Of a stretch of DNA of 64,000 nt, positions 27,335-35,881 are shown one piece after another. A model generated the notes under the pieces. The model worked only from the letters and a program-made list of their open reading frames with translations, was not told where the DNA came from and ran no database searches. A program made the position numbers and the translations under genes. Each line of letters opens with the position of its first letter. The stretch's first letter is position 1. Source of the DNA: Kocuria sp. (GTDB lineage: Bacteria > Actinomycetota > Actinomycetes > Actinomycetales > Micrococcaceae); NCBI RefSeq assembly GCF_030538595.1, contig NZ_JAUNTS010000007.1:62001-126000 (forward strand), written 5' to 3'.

Positions 27335-28633
27335 GTGACAGCAAAACCCCACAGGCGCGCCCTGCGCGCGGTTGCGGTGGCGGCGGTCGGCGCATTCGTG
27401 ATGGCAGGTTGCTCATCCAATGACGGCGGCACCGTCCAACTGACGTGGTACATCAACCCGGACGACGGCGGACAGGCTGAGCTTGCCCAGCAGTGTTCAG
27501 ATGCCTCGAACGGGGCCTACAACATCAGCACTTCCCTGCTGCCCCGTGACGCCGCCAGCCAACGAGAGCAGTTGGCCCGCCGCCTGGCAGCCGGTGACAC
27601 CACCATGGACATCATGAGCCTGGACCCGCCGTTCATCCCTGAACTGGCTGAGCCCGGTTTTTTGGCTGCACCACCATCGGACGTCATTGAGCGCACCACC
27701 AGTGACACTCTTGAAGGTGCTGCCGCGGGTGCGCAGTGGAACGGCGAATACGTGACGGTGCCGTTCTGGGCCAACACGCAGCTGCTGTTCTACCGCAAGT
27801 CCGTGGCCGAGGCCGCAGGTTTGGACATGTCCCAGCCTGTGACCTGGCAGCAGATCATTGACGCCGCGGAATCCCAGGACAAGTACCTGGGCGTCCAGGG
27901 CACACAGGCCGAATCCATGACCGTGTGGGTCAATGGTTTGGTCGAATCTGCCGGTGGACACATCGTCGGTGGAGACCCCTCTTCCGTGGACACCATTCAG
28001 CTTGATCTGGATTCGGAAGCCGGCCGTGAGGCTGCCAACATTGTGGGCACCATCGGCGAAAAGGGCCTGGGTGGCCCCGGTATCTCCTCCCAGGATGAGA
28101 ATGCTGCCATGGTGCAGTTCCGCGGTGACAACGGGTCCTTCATGGTCAACTGGCCCTTCGTCTACTCGGCAACCGCGGGTGCCGTGGAACAGGGATCCGT
28201 GGACCAGTCTGTACTGGACGATTTTGCGTGGACCACGTGGCCCCGCGTGAATGCGGATACTGAGGCTGCCCCTCCGCTGGGTGGTATCAACCTGGGTGTT
28301 GGTGCCGAATCTCAGCACCAGAATGAAGCATGGGATGCCATCCAGTGCATCGTGAGCCCAGAAAACCAGGCCCAGTACATGGTGACCAACGGCAACCCCG
28401 CATCATCTGCATCGGCATATGACGACCCTGACGTGCAGGACGCCTTCCCCATGTATAGCACCATCCGGGATTCAATTGAGATCGCGGCACCGCGTCCTCA
28501 GACGCCGTACTACAGCGAAATCTCAGAGAGTATCCAGCAGAACTGGACACCAATCTACAACGTCAATGAGAACACTCCGGGGACCACCGATGAGTTCATC
28601 ATGTCCGTGCTGAAGGGAGAGTCGCTGCTATGA
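27335..28633 (+). CDS. lpqY: Trehalose-type ABC transporter lipoprotein (LpqY-like)
   Basis: The 432-residue family 1 solute-binding protein is exported and lipid-anchored: basic N-terminus, hydrophobic core and lipobox VMAGC with Cys26. The mature part shows LpqY-like segments: PRDAASQREQLARRLAAGD, VPFWANTQLLFYRKS, GVQGTQAESMTVWVN, and near the end DDPDVQDAFPMYSTIRDSIE with RPQTPYYSEIS. GTG 27335 follows AACGGAGGAAA. It captures the sugar, probably trehalose or a related glucoside, for the SugAB-SugC importer in the same operon. The preceding 283 bp carry no gene. The end overlaps the permease start by 4 bp (ATGA). Confidence 0.88.
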   Translation: MTAKPHRRALRAVAVAAVGAFVMAGCSSNDGGTVQLTWYINPDDGGQAELAQQCSDASNGAYNISTSLLPRDAASQREQLARRLAAGDTTMDIMSLDPPFIPELAEPGFLAAPPSDVIERTTSDTLEGAAAGAQWNGEYVTVPFWANTQLLFYRKSVAEAAGLDMSQPVTWQQIIDAAESQDKYLGVQGTQAESMTVWVNGLVESAGGHIVGGDPSSVDTIQLDLDSEAGREAANIVGTIGEKGLGGPGISSQDENAAMVQFRGDNGSFMVNWPFVYSATAGAVEQGSVDQSVLDDFAWTTWPRVNADTEAAPPLGGINLGVGAESQHQNEAWDAIQCIVSPENQAQYMVTNGNPASSASAYDDPDVQDAFPMYSTIRDSIEIAAPRPQTPYYSEISESIQQNWTPIYNVNENTPGTTDEFIMSVLKGESLL

Positions 28634-29595
28634 GCACCGCCTCTGAGCAAGCCCCCACGCGTCGGGGCGACAAAGAAGGCAAGCAGAGCAAGGCCCCCAT
28701 CTCCGACCGCACGCGCGCAGAACGCCGCCTGGGTTGGATGCTGGCCGGTCCTGCCTTCCTGGTCATGCTGTTGGTGACCATGTACCCGATTGTCCAGGCG
28801 CTGTGGGACTCCATGTTCTCCTACCGTCTGACGGCACCGGATGACCGGTCTTTCGTGTTCTTGCAGAACTACTGGACCGTCTTGACCAGCGCTGACGTTT
28901 TCTGGCCCGCGCTGGGCGTCACGGTCCTGATCACCGTGGTGACCGTGGCCGTGGAACTGGTGCTGGGCTTTGCCCTGGCCCTGGTGATGAACAGCGTGCT
29001 CAAGACCTTCCGCGGCGTGATCCGTACCGCCATCCTGGTGCCCTACGGCATCATCACCGTGGTTTCGGCCTTCGCCTGGTTCTACGCCTTTGACATCAAC
29101 ACCGGTTACGTCAACAACTGGCTGTCCTGGCTGCCGGTCATCGGCCCGGACTTCAACTGGTTCGGCCAAGGCTGGTCGGCGTTGATCGTCATCATGGCTT
29201 CCGAAATCTGGAAGACCACCCCGTTCATCTCCCTGCTCCTGCTGGCCGGTCTGGCCCAGGTTCCCGGTGAGCTGAATGAGGCCGCCAAGGTGGATGGCGC
29301 CGGCTGGTGGCAGCGGATGTACAAGGTCACCCTGCCCTCCATGAAGGCAGCGATCATGGTTGCGGTGGTCTTCCGCGCCCTGGATGCCTTCCGCATCTTT
29401 GACAACGTATTCATCATGACCAACGGTCAGTACGGCACGGAGACACTTTCCCTGCTGGCCTACCGCACCTCCATCACGCGCTTGGAGATCGGTCTCGGTT
29501 CCGCCGTGTCCGTGATCCTGTTTGTCTGCGTGCTGCTGATCGCCTTCACCGCGATCAAGGTGTTCAAGGTCGACCTGGCTGGAGGTAAGGGCTGA
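28630..29595 (+). CDS. sugA: ABC sugar permease 1 (SugA/MalF-like)
   Basis: The 321-residue permease has a hydrophilic, basic N-terminal 40 residues then six helices. The EAA motif that docks on the ATPase is NEAAKVDGAGWWQRMYKVTLP (about residues 216-236; Glu-Ala-Ala then Gly). It belongs to the BPD_transp_1 MalF-type family and pairs with the next gene. The start overlaps the binding-protein stop by four bases, and the second permease begins 1 bp after its stop, so the operon is tightly coupled. Confidence 0.92.
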   Translation: MSTASEQAPTRRGDKEGKQSKAPISDRTRAERRLGWMLAGPAFLVMLLVTMYPIVQALWDSMFSYRLTAPDDRSFVFLQNYWTVLTSADVFWPALGVTVLITVVTVAVELVLGFALALVMNSVLKTFRGVIRTAILVPYGIITVVSAFAWFYAFDINTGYVNNWLSWLPVIGPDFNWFGQGWSALIVIMASEIWKTTPFISLLLLAGLAQVPGELNEAAKVDGAGWWQRMYKVTLPSMKAAIMVAVVFRALDAFRIFDNVFIMTNGQYGTETLSLLAYRTSITRLEIGLGSAVSVILFVCVLLIAFTAIKVFKVDLAGGKG

Positions 29596-29596
29596 C

Positions 29597-30430
29597 ATGA
29601 CTACCAAGCAGAAACTCGGTTGGGCGATTGCAATCGTCGTCGTCCTGATTTGGAGCCTTTTCCCGGTTCTGTCCATCCTGATGAACTCGTTCAAATCGGA
29701 TGCGGACTTGCAGGCCGGTGGCTTCCTGCCCAGCAGCTTCACGTGGGCGAATTACGAGATGATCTTCACCGGTTCGGCGCAGAGCCTGTTCCTTCCGGCA
29801 CTGCGTAACTCAATCGGCATCACGCTGATTGCCACGGCCATAGCCGTGATTCTGGCCACCTTGTGTGCTTACGCGATTGCTCGCCTGGACTTCCCCGGCA
29901 AGCGGATCATCCTGATCACCGCGTTGGCCGTGTCCATGTTCCCCGTGGTCTCGATTGTGACCCCGCTGTTCAACGTGTGGCGCCAGGTTGGGCTCTACGA
30001 CACCTGGTTGGGTCTGATCCTTCCGTACCTGTCACTGACCCTGCCGATCTCCATCTGGACCCTGGCCGCGTTCTTCCAGCAGATCCCCTGGGATCTGGAA
30101 CGCGCCGCTCAGGTGGACGGGGCAACCTCTTTCCAGGCATTCCGGAAGGTGATTGTTCCGCTGGCCGCACCGGGTGTGTTCACCACGGCGATCATCGCGT
30201 TCTTCATTGCGTGGAACGACTTTGTGTTCGGTATCGGTCTGACCTCCACGGGTGCAGCACGCCCGGTCCCGGCAGCCCTTGCCTTCTTCACCGGCGCCTC
30301 CCAGTTCGAGGATCCCGCCGGTGCCATCTCCGCCGCGGCAATCGTGGTGACCATCCCGGTCATCCTCCTGGTGCTGGCCTTCCAGCGTCAGATCGTCGCC
30401 GGCCTGACCCAGGGTGCGGTCAAGGGCTGA
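29597..30430 (+). CDS. sugB: ABC sugar permease 2 (SugB/MalG-like)
   Basis: The 277-residue MalG-type permease has six helices and the EAA loop LERAAQVDGATSFQAFRKVI. The N-terminal helix (LGWAIAIVVVLIWSLFPVLS) and the following NSFKSDADLQAGGFLPSSFT periplasmic segment are family-typical. It forms the heterodimeric membrane pore with the upstream permease. The ATPase gene starts 59 bp downstream and has its own ribosome-binding site (GAGAGG). Confidence 0.92.
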   Translation: MTTKQKLGWAIAIVVVLIWSLFPVLSILMNSFKSDADLQAGGFLPSSFTWANYEMIFTGSAQSLFLPALRNSIGITLIATAIAVILATLCAYAIARLDFPGKRIILITALAVSMFPVVSIVTPLFNVWRQVGLYDTWLGLILPYLSLTLPISIWTLAAFFQQIPWDLERAAQVDGATSFQAFRKVIVPLAAPGVFTTAIIAFFIAWNDFVFGIGLTSTGAARPVPAALAFFTGASQFEDPAGAISAAAIVVTIPVILLVLAFQRQIVAGLTQGAVKG

Positions 30431-30489
30431 TCAGCCCCGCTCACCCCCTGACCGACACCTCACATTGAGTCTCTGAGAGGCAAATCAAA

Positions 30490-31743
30490 ATGGCATCCAT
30501 CACGATGAACAACATCGTCAAGAAGTACGACGACGGTTTCCCTGCGGTCAACGACGTCTCGATTGAAATCGCCGACGGCGAGTTCCTGATCCTGGTTGGC
30601 CCGTCCGGCTGCGGTAAATCCACCCTGCTGCGCATGGTGGTGGGTCTGGAGGACATCACCTCCGGGGATCTGATGATTGACGGCAAGCGCGTCAATGAGA
30701 AGGAACCGCGCCAGCGCAATCTGTCCATGGTGTTCCAGAACTACGCCCTCTACCCGTTCCTGACGGTGTACGAGAACATTGCCTTCCCGCTGCGACTGGC
30801 CAAGGGCAAGTTCTCCGATGACGAGATCGACAAGAAGGTCCGCAACGCCTCTGAGCTGTTGGACCTCAACGATCACCTGGAGCGCAAGCCGGGCAACCTC
30901 TCCGGTGGTCAGCGCCAGCGTGTGGCCATGGGCCGCGCGATCGTTCGTGATGCGGACGCGTTTCTGTTCGATGAGCCCCTGTCCAACCTGGACGCCAAGC
31001 TGCGTGGTCAGATGCGCACCGAAATTGCGCAGCTCCAGCGCCGCCTGGGCATCACCTCCCTGTACGTGACCCACGATCAGACCGAGGCCATGACCTTGGG
31101 CGACCGTGTGGCCGTGCTCAAGAAGGGCCGTTTGCAGCAGATCGCCTCCCCGCGTGAGCTCTACGAGCAGCCGGCAAACCTGTTCGTGGCGGGCTTCATT
31201 GGCGCCCCGTCCATGAATTTCCTGCCGGCCCGCCGTGACGGCAACACGTTCCACACCCCGATCGGCGACATCCCGGTTCCGGAACATGCCCAGGGCAAGC
31301 TGGATCAGGCTGGCGAGCTGTTGATCCTTGGTGTCCGCCCCGAGCACTTTGCGGATGCCCGCGATGTCCAGGACTCCCCCTGGGCCGCCAAGGGTGCCAC
31401 GTTCGAGGCCGAGCTGTCCCACACCGAATGGTTGGGCAACCAGCAGTACGGCTACGTCCGCTATGAGCAGGACCAGGACGTCAAGGCCAAGCTGGATGAG
31501 TTGGCCAAGGACTTGGATGCGGACGAGATGCCGGCCACCGTCGTCGTCGAACTGGATGCCTCCTCCCGCATTCGGGGTGGCAGCACTGCCAGCCTGTGGG
31601 TCAACACCCGCAAGATGCACATCTTTGATCCCGAGTCCGGTCTGAACCTGACCCGGGACGAGGAAGCCGGTGCGGAGTTGACCCGCGAGGCCAACGAGGA
31701 GCGCAAGGCCGAGATCGAACGGCTCAAGCAGCACGACTCCTGA
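30490..31743 (+). CDS. sugC: ABC transporter ATP-binding protein (SugC/UgpC/MsmK type)
   Basis: The 417-residue ATPase has Walker A GPSGCGKST (37-45), Q-loop FQNYALYP, signature LSGGQRQR (137-144), Walker B FLFDEPL (158-164) and switch His195 in VTHDQTEA. Residues from about 235 form a MalK-type OB-fold regulatory domain, with GVRPEHF (NIRPEH-type motif) intact. A Glu-rich C-terminal helix extends beyond the usual length by about 40 residues. It powers import of the sugar bound by the LpqY-like protein. The operon ends 12 bp later at a perfect 30-bp hairpin. Confidence 0.94.
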   Translation: MASITMNNIVKKYDDGFPAVNDVSIEIADGEFLILVGPSGCGKSTLLRMVVGLEDITSGDLMIDGKRVNEKEPRQRNLSMVFQNYALYPFLTVYENIAFPLRLAKGKFSDDEIDKKVRNASELLDLNDHLERKPGNLSGGQRQRVAMGRAIVRDADAFLFDEPLSNLDAKLRGQMRTEIAQLQRRLGITSLYVTHDQTEAMTLGDRVAVLKKGRLQQIASPRELYEQPANLFVAGFIGAPSMNFLPARRDGNTFHTPIGDIPVPEHAQGKLDQAGELLILGVRPEHFADARDVQDSPWAAKGATFEAELSHTEWLGNQQYGYVRYEQDQDVKAKLDELAKDLDADEMPATVVVELDASSRIRGGSTASLWVNTRKMHIFDPESGLNLTRDEEAGAELTREANEERKAEIERLKQHDS

Positions 31744-31755
31744 TCTGCGCCCACC

Positions 31756-31819
31756 GAAAGCCGTGCGCAGTTTGATACCCCATCACCTCTGATGGGGTAT
31801 CAAACTGCGCACGGCTTTC
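31756..31819. terminator. Perfect 30-bp-stem bidirectional terminator
   Basis: Positions 31756-31785 are perfectly complementary to 31790-31819, with a 4-nt loop (CCTC), followed by CCTTTT on the plus strand. It lies between the convergent sugC and membrane-protein genes, 12 bp past the sugC stop and 4 bp before the other stop codon. Confidence 0.9.
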
Positions 31820-31823
31820 CCTT

Positions 31824-32486
31824 TTAGGCGTTCCAGGCCAACCAGTAGACCGCAGCCACGGTTCCGACCAGCAGCGCCCCCGTGAACACGGACTTGATCC
31901 ACGGGTAGCGCATGAGGGGTGTGACGAGTTTGGGCCAGGCCTGGGCCAGTTCCTTGGGCTCCACCCGTTGGATTCGATTGACCGCAACGCCCAGCTGGTC
32001 AGCCAGTTCATTCATGGAACGGGCATCCCACACCGTGCCGTCCAGCCTGAAAATGGGCTTGCCGGCGTGGTCAACCAACCAGAGATACGGGCGGGCAAAT
32101 CCCCGTTTGGGCGCCTTACCACCGCGTTGAGCCGAAAAACCGGGCCGCTCCAAAGATTCCACCACGACGACGCTGCGCGCCTTCTCCCGCGCCGCATTAC
32201 TGAAGCCCACAGCGCGGGAGCCCAACACGTGCGTGGCGGTCACCGCCACGGTGTTCGGGCGCAGCCACACCCAGCACAATGCGATGCACACCAGGATCAC
32301 CACCACGATGATCGCCGAAATCGCGGGCGTCGGCCGCCGCATCCACAACATCACCAGGCAGACCAACCCCAGGAAGGCTGCGGGCAGGCAAGCCAGGATC
32401 CGCCGTCCCATGGAGCTGATCCGCGGATGCCACACCCGCTGCACGGGACCGAACCGCTCAGGGATGTGACGGATGTTGTCGGCCAC
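31824..32486 (-). CDS. Hypothetical membrane protein, PH-like fold possible
   Basis: I do not recognise this protein. From GTG 32486, placed by an AAGGAG site 7 bp upstream, it has 220 residues. Two helices lie at about 30-48 and 54-72, a soluble segment of about 115 residues follows, and a last helix at about 197-215 precedes the C-terminus. The middle region includes ARPYLWLVDHAGKPIFRLDG and WDARSMNELADQLGV, which read like a small beta-rich domain; bacterial PH-domain membrane proteins have similar layouts, but that is a guess. It is divergent from the next gene and convergent with the sugC operon. Confidence 0.7.
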   Translation of the reverse strand: MADNIRHIPERFGPVQRVWHPRISSMGRRILACLPAAFLGLVCLVMLWMRRPTPAISAIIVVVILVCIALCWVWLRPNTVAVTATHVLGSRAVGFSNAAREKARSVVVVESLERPGFSAQRGGKAPKRGFARPYLWLVDHAGKPIFRLDGTVWDARSMNELADQLGVAVNRIQRVEPKELAQAWPKLVTPLMRYPWIKSVFTGALLVGTVAAVYWLAWNA

Positions 32487-32625
32487 GGGTGGGCTCCTTG
32501 CAGTAGGGGTGCTGCCGCGCAACGCCTGTGGCGCAGCTCAGTGCGGTTGATGCGAGCGCAACAGCTGGTGACAAAGCACGTCCGACCCTAGCAACAGGGC
32601 CGTCACCAACGCGGGTCTGGGCACA

Positions 32626-33630
32626 ATGTGGACTACCGTGGTGCGGATGGAACGTAACGATCGGGTAAGTCGGGCGCTGCTGGTGTGGCTGCTCATGGTG
32701 CTCTTGGCCATTGCCGCAGCATGGGTGACGATTTCCCTGGTCAACAAGTACATGTACGGCCCGGAAACTGATGTGCGGTCCTACTTCAACCACCTGGAGG
32801 ACGGCGACGGCGCCCGCGCCCTGGGAGCCATCAACGCCCAGGTCCCCGACGGCACGGACGCCACCCTGCTGGATGGCGACGCCCTCAAACAGGCCACTGA
32901 AACGTTGGAGGACGTGAGGATATCCACGGTGTCCCAGGATGCGGACAGCGCGGTGGTTCGAGCCGAATACACCCTGGACGGTGAACCACAGTCCACGGAG
33001 TATCACTTGCATCCCGCCGACACCCAGTGGGGTTTCTTCACGGTGTGGGCCTTTGACCAAACTCCCCTGCCCACCCTGACAGTTTCCATGCCGGGGGTGA
33101 CCAGCGCGGACATCAATGGAACGTCTGCCGCGCTACCGAACTCCACGCAAGAGTTCGCGGCCCTGCCACCGGGGGTCTACACCGCGTCCTATGCCTCCGA
33201 ATACGTGGATGCCGACCCCCAATCCGTGGCCCTGACCTCCCCGGATCAAGGGGAATCCGTGACCTTGACCCCCACCCCCTCCCAAGCCATGGAAGACCAG
33301 GTGCAGCAGTCGATCACCGCTGATCTGAAAACCTGCACGGATCAGCAGACGCTCTACCCTTCCGGCTGCCCGTTCTCCTACGAATTCGATGGTCGCGTTC
33401 AAGGCACCCCCACGTGGAAAATCGTGGAGGCACCCACCCCCAAGATCTCTGTCTCCGCCAAAACCGCCACCGGCTGGTACATGTCCAAGGCCAACGGGGT
33501 GGCTGAAGTCAGCTTCACGTCCGTGGATCTTTACGACGGCACCACGGAGAAAGTCACCGAGCGCGTGCCCTTCACCTATCAGGCCACCATCGGATTCAAC
33601 GACGCCGACACAGTGATCGTCACCCGCTGA
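32626..33630 (+). CDS. Hypothetical membrane-anchored extracytoplasmic protein
   Basis: I do not recognise the family. The 334-residue protein has one N-terminal helix (about 17-38, RALLVWLLMVLLAIAAAWVT) and then an extracytoplasmic region rich in Thr, Ser, Asp and Pro. Two Cys residues (in DLKTCTDQQTLYPSGCPFS) about 12 apart may form a disulfide. The layout, a signal anchor followed by repeated beta-type modules, is common in actinobacterial hypothetical proteins. Possible starts are ATG 32626, GTG 32641 and ATG 32647; none has a clear ribosome-binding site, so the start is uncertain. It shares a 139-bp divergent promoter region with the preceding membrane-protein gene. Confidence 0.7.
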   Translation: MWTTVVRMERNDRVSRALLVWLLMVLLAIAAAWVTISLVNKYMYGPETDVRSYFNHLEDGDGARALGAINAQVPDGTDATLLDGDALKQATETLEDVRISTVSQDADSAVVRAEYTLDGEPQSTEYHLHPADTQWGFFTVWAFDQTPLPTLTVSMPGVTSADINGTSAALPNSTQEFAALPPGVYTASYASEYVDADPQSVALTSPDQGESVTLTPTPSQAMEDQVQQSITADLKTCTDQQTLYPSGCPFSYEFDGRVQGTPTWKIVEAPTPKISVSAKTATGWYMSKANGVAEVSFTSVDLYDGTTEKVTERVPFTYQATIGFNDADTVIVTR

Positions 33631-33669
33631 CTGCCGATCACCGGCCGCCGACCACTGCAAGTGACAGCA

Positions 33670-33702
33670 TCTGTCCCGCAGCACCACCGGATGCGGGACA
33701 GA
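33670..33702. terminator. Hairpin in the 33.6-33.8 kb convergent gap
   Basis: TCTGTCCCGCA (33670-33680) pairs with TGCGGGACAGA (33692-33702), an 11-bp perfect stem with an 11-nt loop, between the anchored-protein stop and the NHL-protein stop. Probable bidirectional terminator. Confidence 0.55.
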
Positions 33703-33791
33703 CACCTACCGGCACAACCCTGCAGGCACTACGTGGCACAGCACCACCTTGTGCACTGCCTGGCGCAGTATCCTCTTGTGCCCGGCGGGGC

Positions 33792-35702
33792 TCAGTTCAA
33801 CCCGCGCAGTTCCAAGGTGAGGGAGTCCTCCGCTCCGTCCACCACCGTGAACGGGATGCCCCAGTCCTGCTGATAGAGGTGGCAGGCGGCGTGATCGGGG
33901 ATTTCACCGCCGGGTTCACCGTCGCAGGCCGCAGCCCGGGCCGTGATGTGCAAAACGCCTTCCGTCACACCGTCAGCCAGGGTCAGCTCACGCTGCAACC
34001 CCTGCGCTGTACCGTCCCCACCGGCCAAGGCTTCCGGCGGGGACGTGGTGATCTTCAACTGGGTGGGATCTCCCCACCGGTCATCCAACTTCTGCCCCGC
34101 GGGCGCTGCAAACCGAACATCTATTCGCAATGCACCGGGTGCCACGGGGGTGCGCTGACGTTGGGAGACGGAAGCCCCCTCGTCCACGGCTTCCAATGCC
34201 TGAGCGGGAACGGGTACCCGCACCACACGGTGCTGGTTGGTTTCCACCACAATCAGTACCGGCGTTGGCGCAGCCAGATCCAACAACACATCCGATGGTT
34301 CTTCCAGACCACGGGTCAGCGTGGACAAGTGCCCCACCGCTTCCGTGCCGGCTGGTTGCCACCGCCTGATCGCCCCGTTGTAGGTGTCCGCCACCGCCAC
34401 GGAACCATCCGGCAGGGCCGCCACCCCCAGGGGATGCTGCAGGCGAGCTTGTTGGGAATCGCCATCGCGGAAGCCGAAGTCGTAGAGGCCGAGCCCCACG
34501 GCGGTGTCCGCGGTGGTTACGGCGTTGCCCTGCACCCGGAGGGCACGCACGGCGGAAGATTCTGAATCGGCCATCCAGATGGAGCCGTCGGGAGCTTCCG
34601 TGAGACCCGATGTTTGGGCAAACCAAGCGTTGCGCGCGGCCCCGTCCAGAAGCCCCTCGTCACCGGTTCCGGCCACCACGGACAGCGCGCCCGTGCGCGG
34701 GTCAAAACCGAAGATCTGGTGCGTACCCGCCATGGCCACAATCAGTTGGTCCGTGGCCACCGACCACAGCACATCCCACGGGGAGGACAGCGCCACAGTC
34801 AGCGGATCCGCCCCGGCTGCAATGAAGTCAGGGTCCACGCCCTGGGCGCGCGCCGAATCCAGCAATCGCTGCACGCCGTTGCCCGCCACTGTGCTGATCT
34901 CTCCCGTGCCGAGGTTCAACCCCCGCAGGCGGTGATTGACGGTGTCAGCCACAACGACGTCGTACCCCACCTGTTCCCGCACCTCAGCCGGGAGCAACGC
35001 CAGTCCGCGGGGTTCGTTGAACTGGGCGGTGGCGGAATCGCCGTCGTGATGACCCTTGGTGCCGGACCCGAAAGTGGTCCGGACCGTGGTCAAGTCTTCT
35101 TCCAACTGGACCAGACGGTGATGCCCTGTGTCTGCCACCAGGAGGCTGTGATCCTCCAGCAAAATGGCCTTCTCCGGGAACCGGAGATCACCCTCCGGTT
35201 GAGGACGCGGAACGTAGGGACCGTCACCGCGGTGCAGGGTTCCGTTGGCCTCGTGCTGAGCCACCAGGTCTTCCACCAGGGAAACCAGCCCCTGAACGTG
35301 GCCCTCACCGGAGAGGTGCGCCACGATGTAGCCCTCCGGGTCCACCACCACCAGCGTGGGCCAGGCCCGGGCGGTGAAAGCATCCCAGGTGACCAACTCG
35401 GGGTCGTCAAGGACGGGGTGGTGAATGTGATAGCGGTCCACGGCAGCGGCCAGAGCATCCGGGTCCGCTTCGTGCTCGAACTTGGGTGAGTGCACTCCCA
35501 CCGTGACCAGGACGTCCCGGTATTGCTCTTCCAACGGCCGCAGTTCATCCAGCACGTGCAGGCAGTTGATACAGCAGAAGGACCAGAAATCCAGAATCAC
35601 AATTTTGCCGCGCAGCTTGTGCCAATCCAGGTCCTCTCCCCCGGTGTTGAGCCAAGTACGCCCCGTCAGTTCAGAGGCGCGCACGCGCGAGATGCCGGTC
35701 AT
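33792..35702 (-). CDS. Thioredoxin-fold / NHL-repeat protein (NHLRC2-like)
   Basis: The 636-residue protein starts at ATG 35702 behind AAAGGA. Residues 1-150 are a TlpA/AhpC-type thioredoxin fold: KIVILDFWSFCCINCLHVLDEL with the redox pair Cys44-x-x-Cys47 and an extra Cys43, then WPTLVVVDPEGYIVAHLSGEG. Residues about 175-480 form an NHL beta-propeller with repeated units such as LVADTGHHRLVQL, VVADTVNHRLRGL, WMADSESSAVRAL and VAVADTYNGAIRRW. The last 150 residues are a beta-rich domain. This matches NHLRC2-type proteins found from bacteria to humans; their biochemical role is poorly known. No signal peptide is visible, so it is probably cytoplasmic. Confidence 0.85.
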   Translation of the reverse strand: MTGISRVRASELTGRTWLNTGGEDLDWHKLRGKIVILDFWSFCCINCLHVLDELRPLEEQYRDVLVTVGVHSPKFEHEADPDALAAAVDRYHIHHPVLDDPELVTWDAFTARAWPTLVVVDPEGYIVAHLSGEGHVQGLVSLVEDLVAQHEANGTLHRGDGPYVPRPQPEGDLRFPEKAILLEDHSLLVADTGHHRLVQLEEDLTTVRTTFGSGTKGHHDGDSATAQFNEPRGLALLPAEVREQVGYDVVVADTVNHRLRGLNLGTGEISTVAGNGVQRLLDSARAQGVDPDFIAAGADPLTVALSSPWDVLWSVATDQLIVAMAGTHQIFGFDPRTGALSVVAGTGDEGLLDGAARNAWFAQTSGLTEAPDGSIWMADSESSAVRALRVQGNAVTTADTAVGLGLYDFGFRDGDSQQARLQHPLGVAALPDGSVAVADTYNGAIRRWQPAGTEAVGHLSTLTRGLEEPSDVLLDLAAPTPVLIVVETNQHRVVRVPVPAQALEAVDEGASVSQRQRTPVAPGALRIDVRFAAPAGQKLDDRWGDPTQLKITTSPPEALAGGDGTAQGLQRELTLADGVTEGVLHITARAAACDGEPGGEIPDHAACHLYQQDWGIPFTVVDGAEDSLTLELRGLN

Positions 35703-35752
35703 GATGGTCCTTTCGGAGTGTGCCTTGCCGTTGGGTGCAACCAAGGGTTCAC

Positions 35753-35801
35753 CCGGAACTATTCCGGATGCGCTCGCCGCGTCAATTATCCGTTCCGGAA
35801 C
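35753..35801 (-). promoter_or_regulatory. Two TTCCGG dyads upstream of the thioredoxin/NHL gene
   Basis: CCGGAA-cta-TTCCGG at 35753-35767 and GTTCCGGAAC at 35792-35801 share the TTCCGG half-site and lie 51-99 bp upstream of the start. A GATAAT hexamer on the minus strand lies close to the second dyad. This could be a two-site operator; no regulator can be named. Confidence 0.4.
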
Positions 35802-35881
35802 CGGTTGTCACGGCCGGGCTGGTGCCCATGGCCCGGAGTGGCTGCCTGGTTGGGCTGGGGTGGGGAGCCGCGGGTCCGGCA

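Noticed and set aside
30431-30489. Regulatory element between sugB and sugC
   Set aside because: Only a ribosome-binding site (GAGAGG) is visible in the 59-bp gap.
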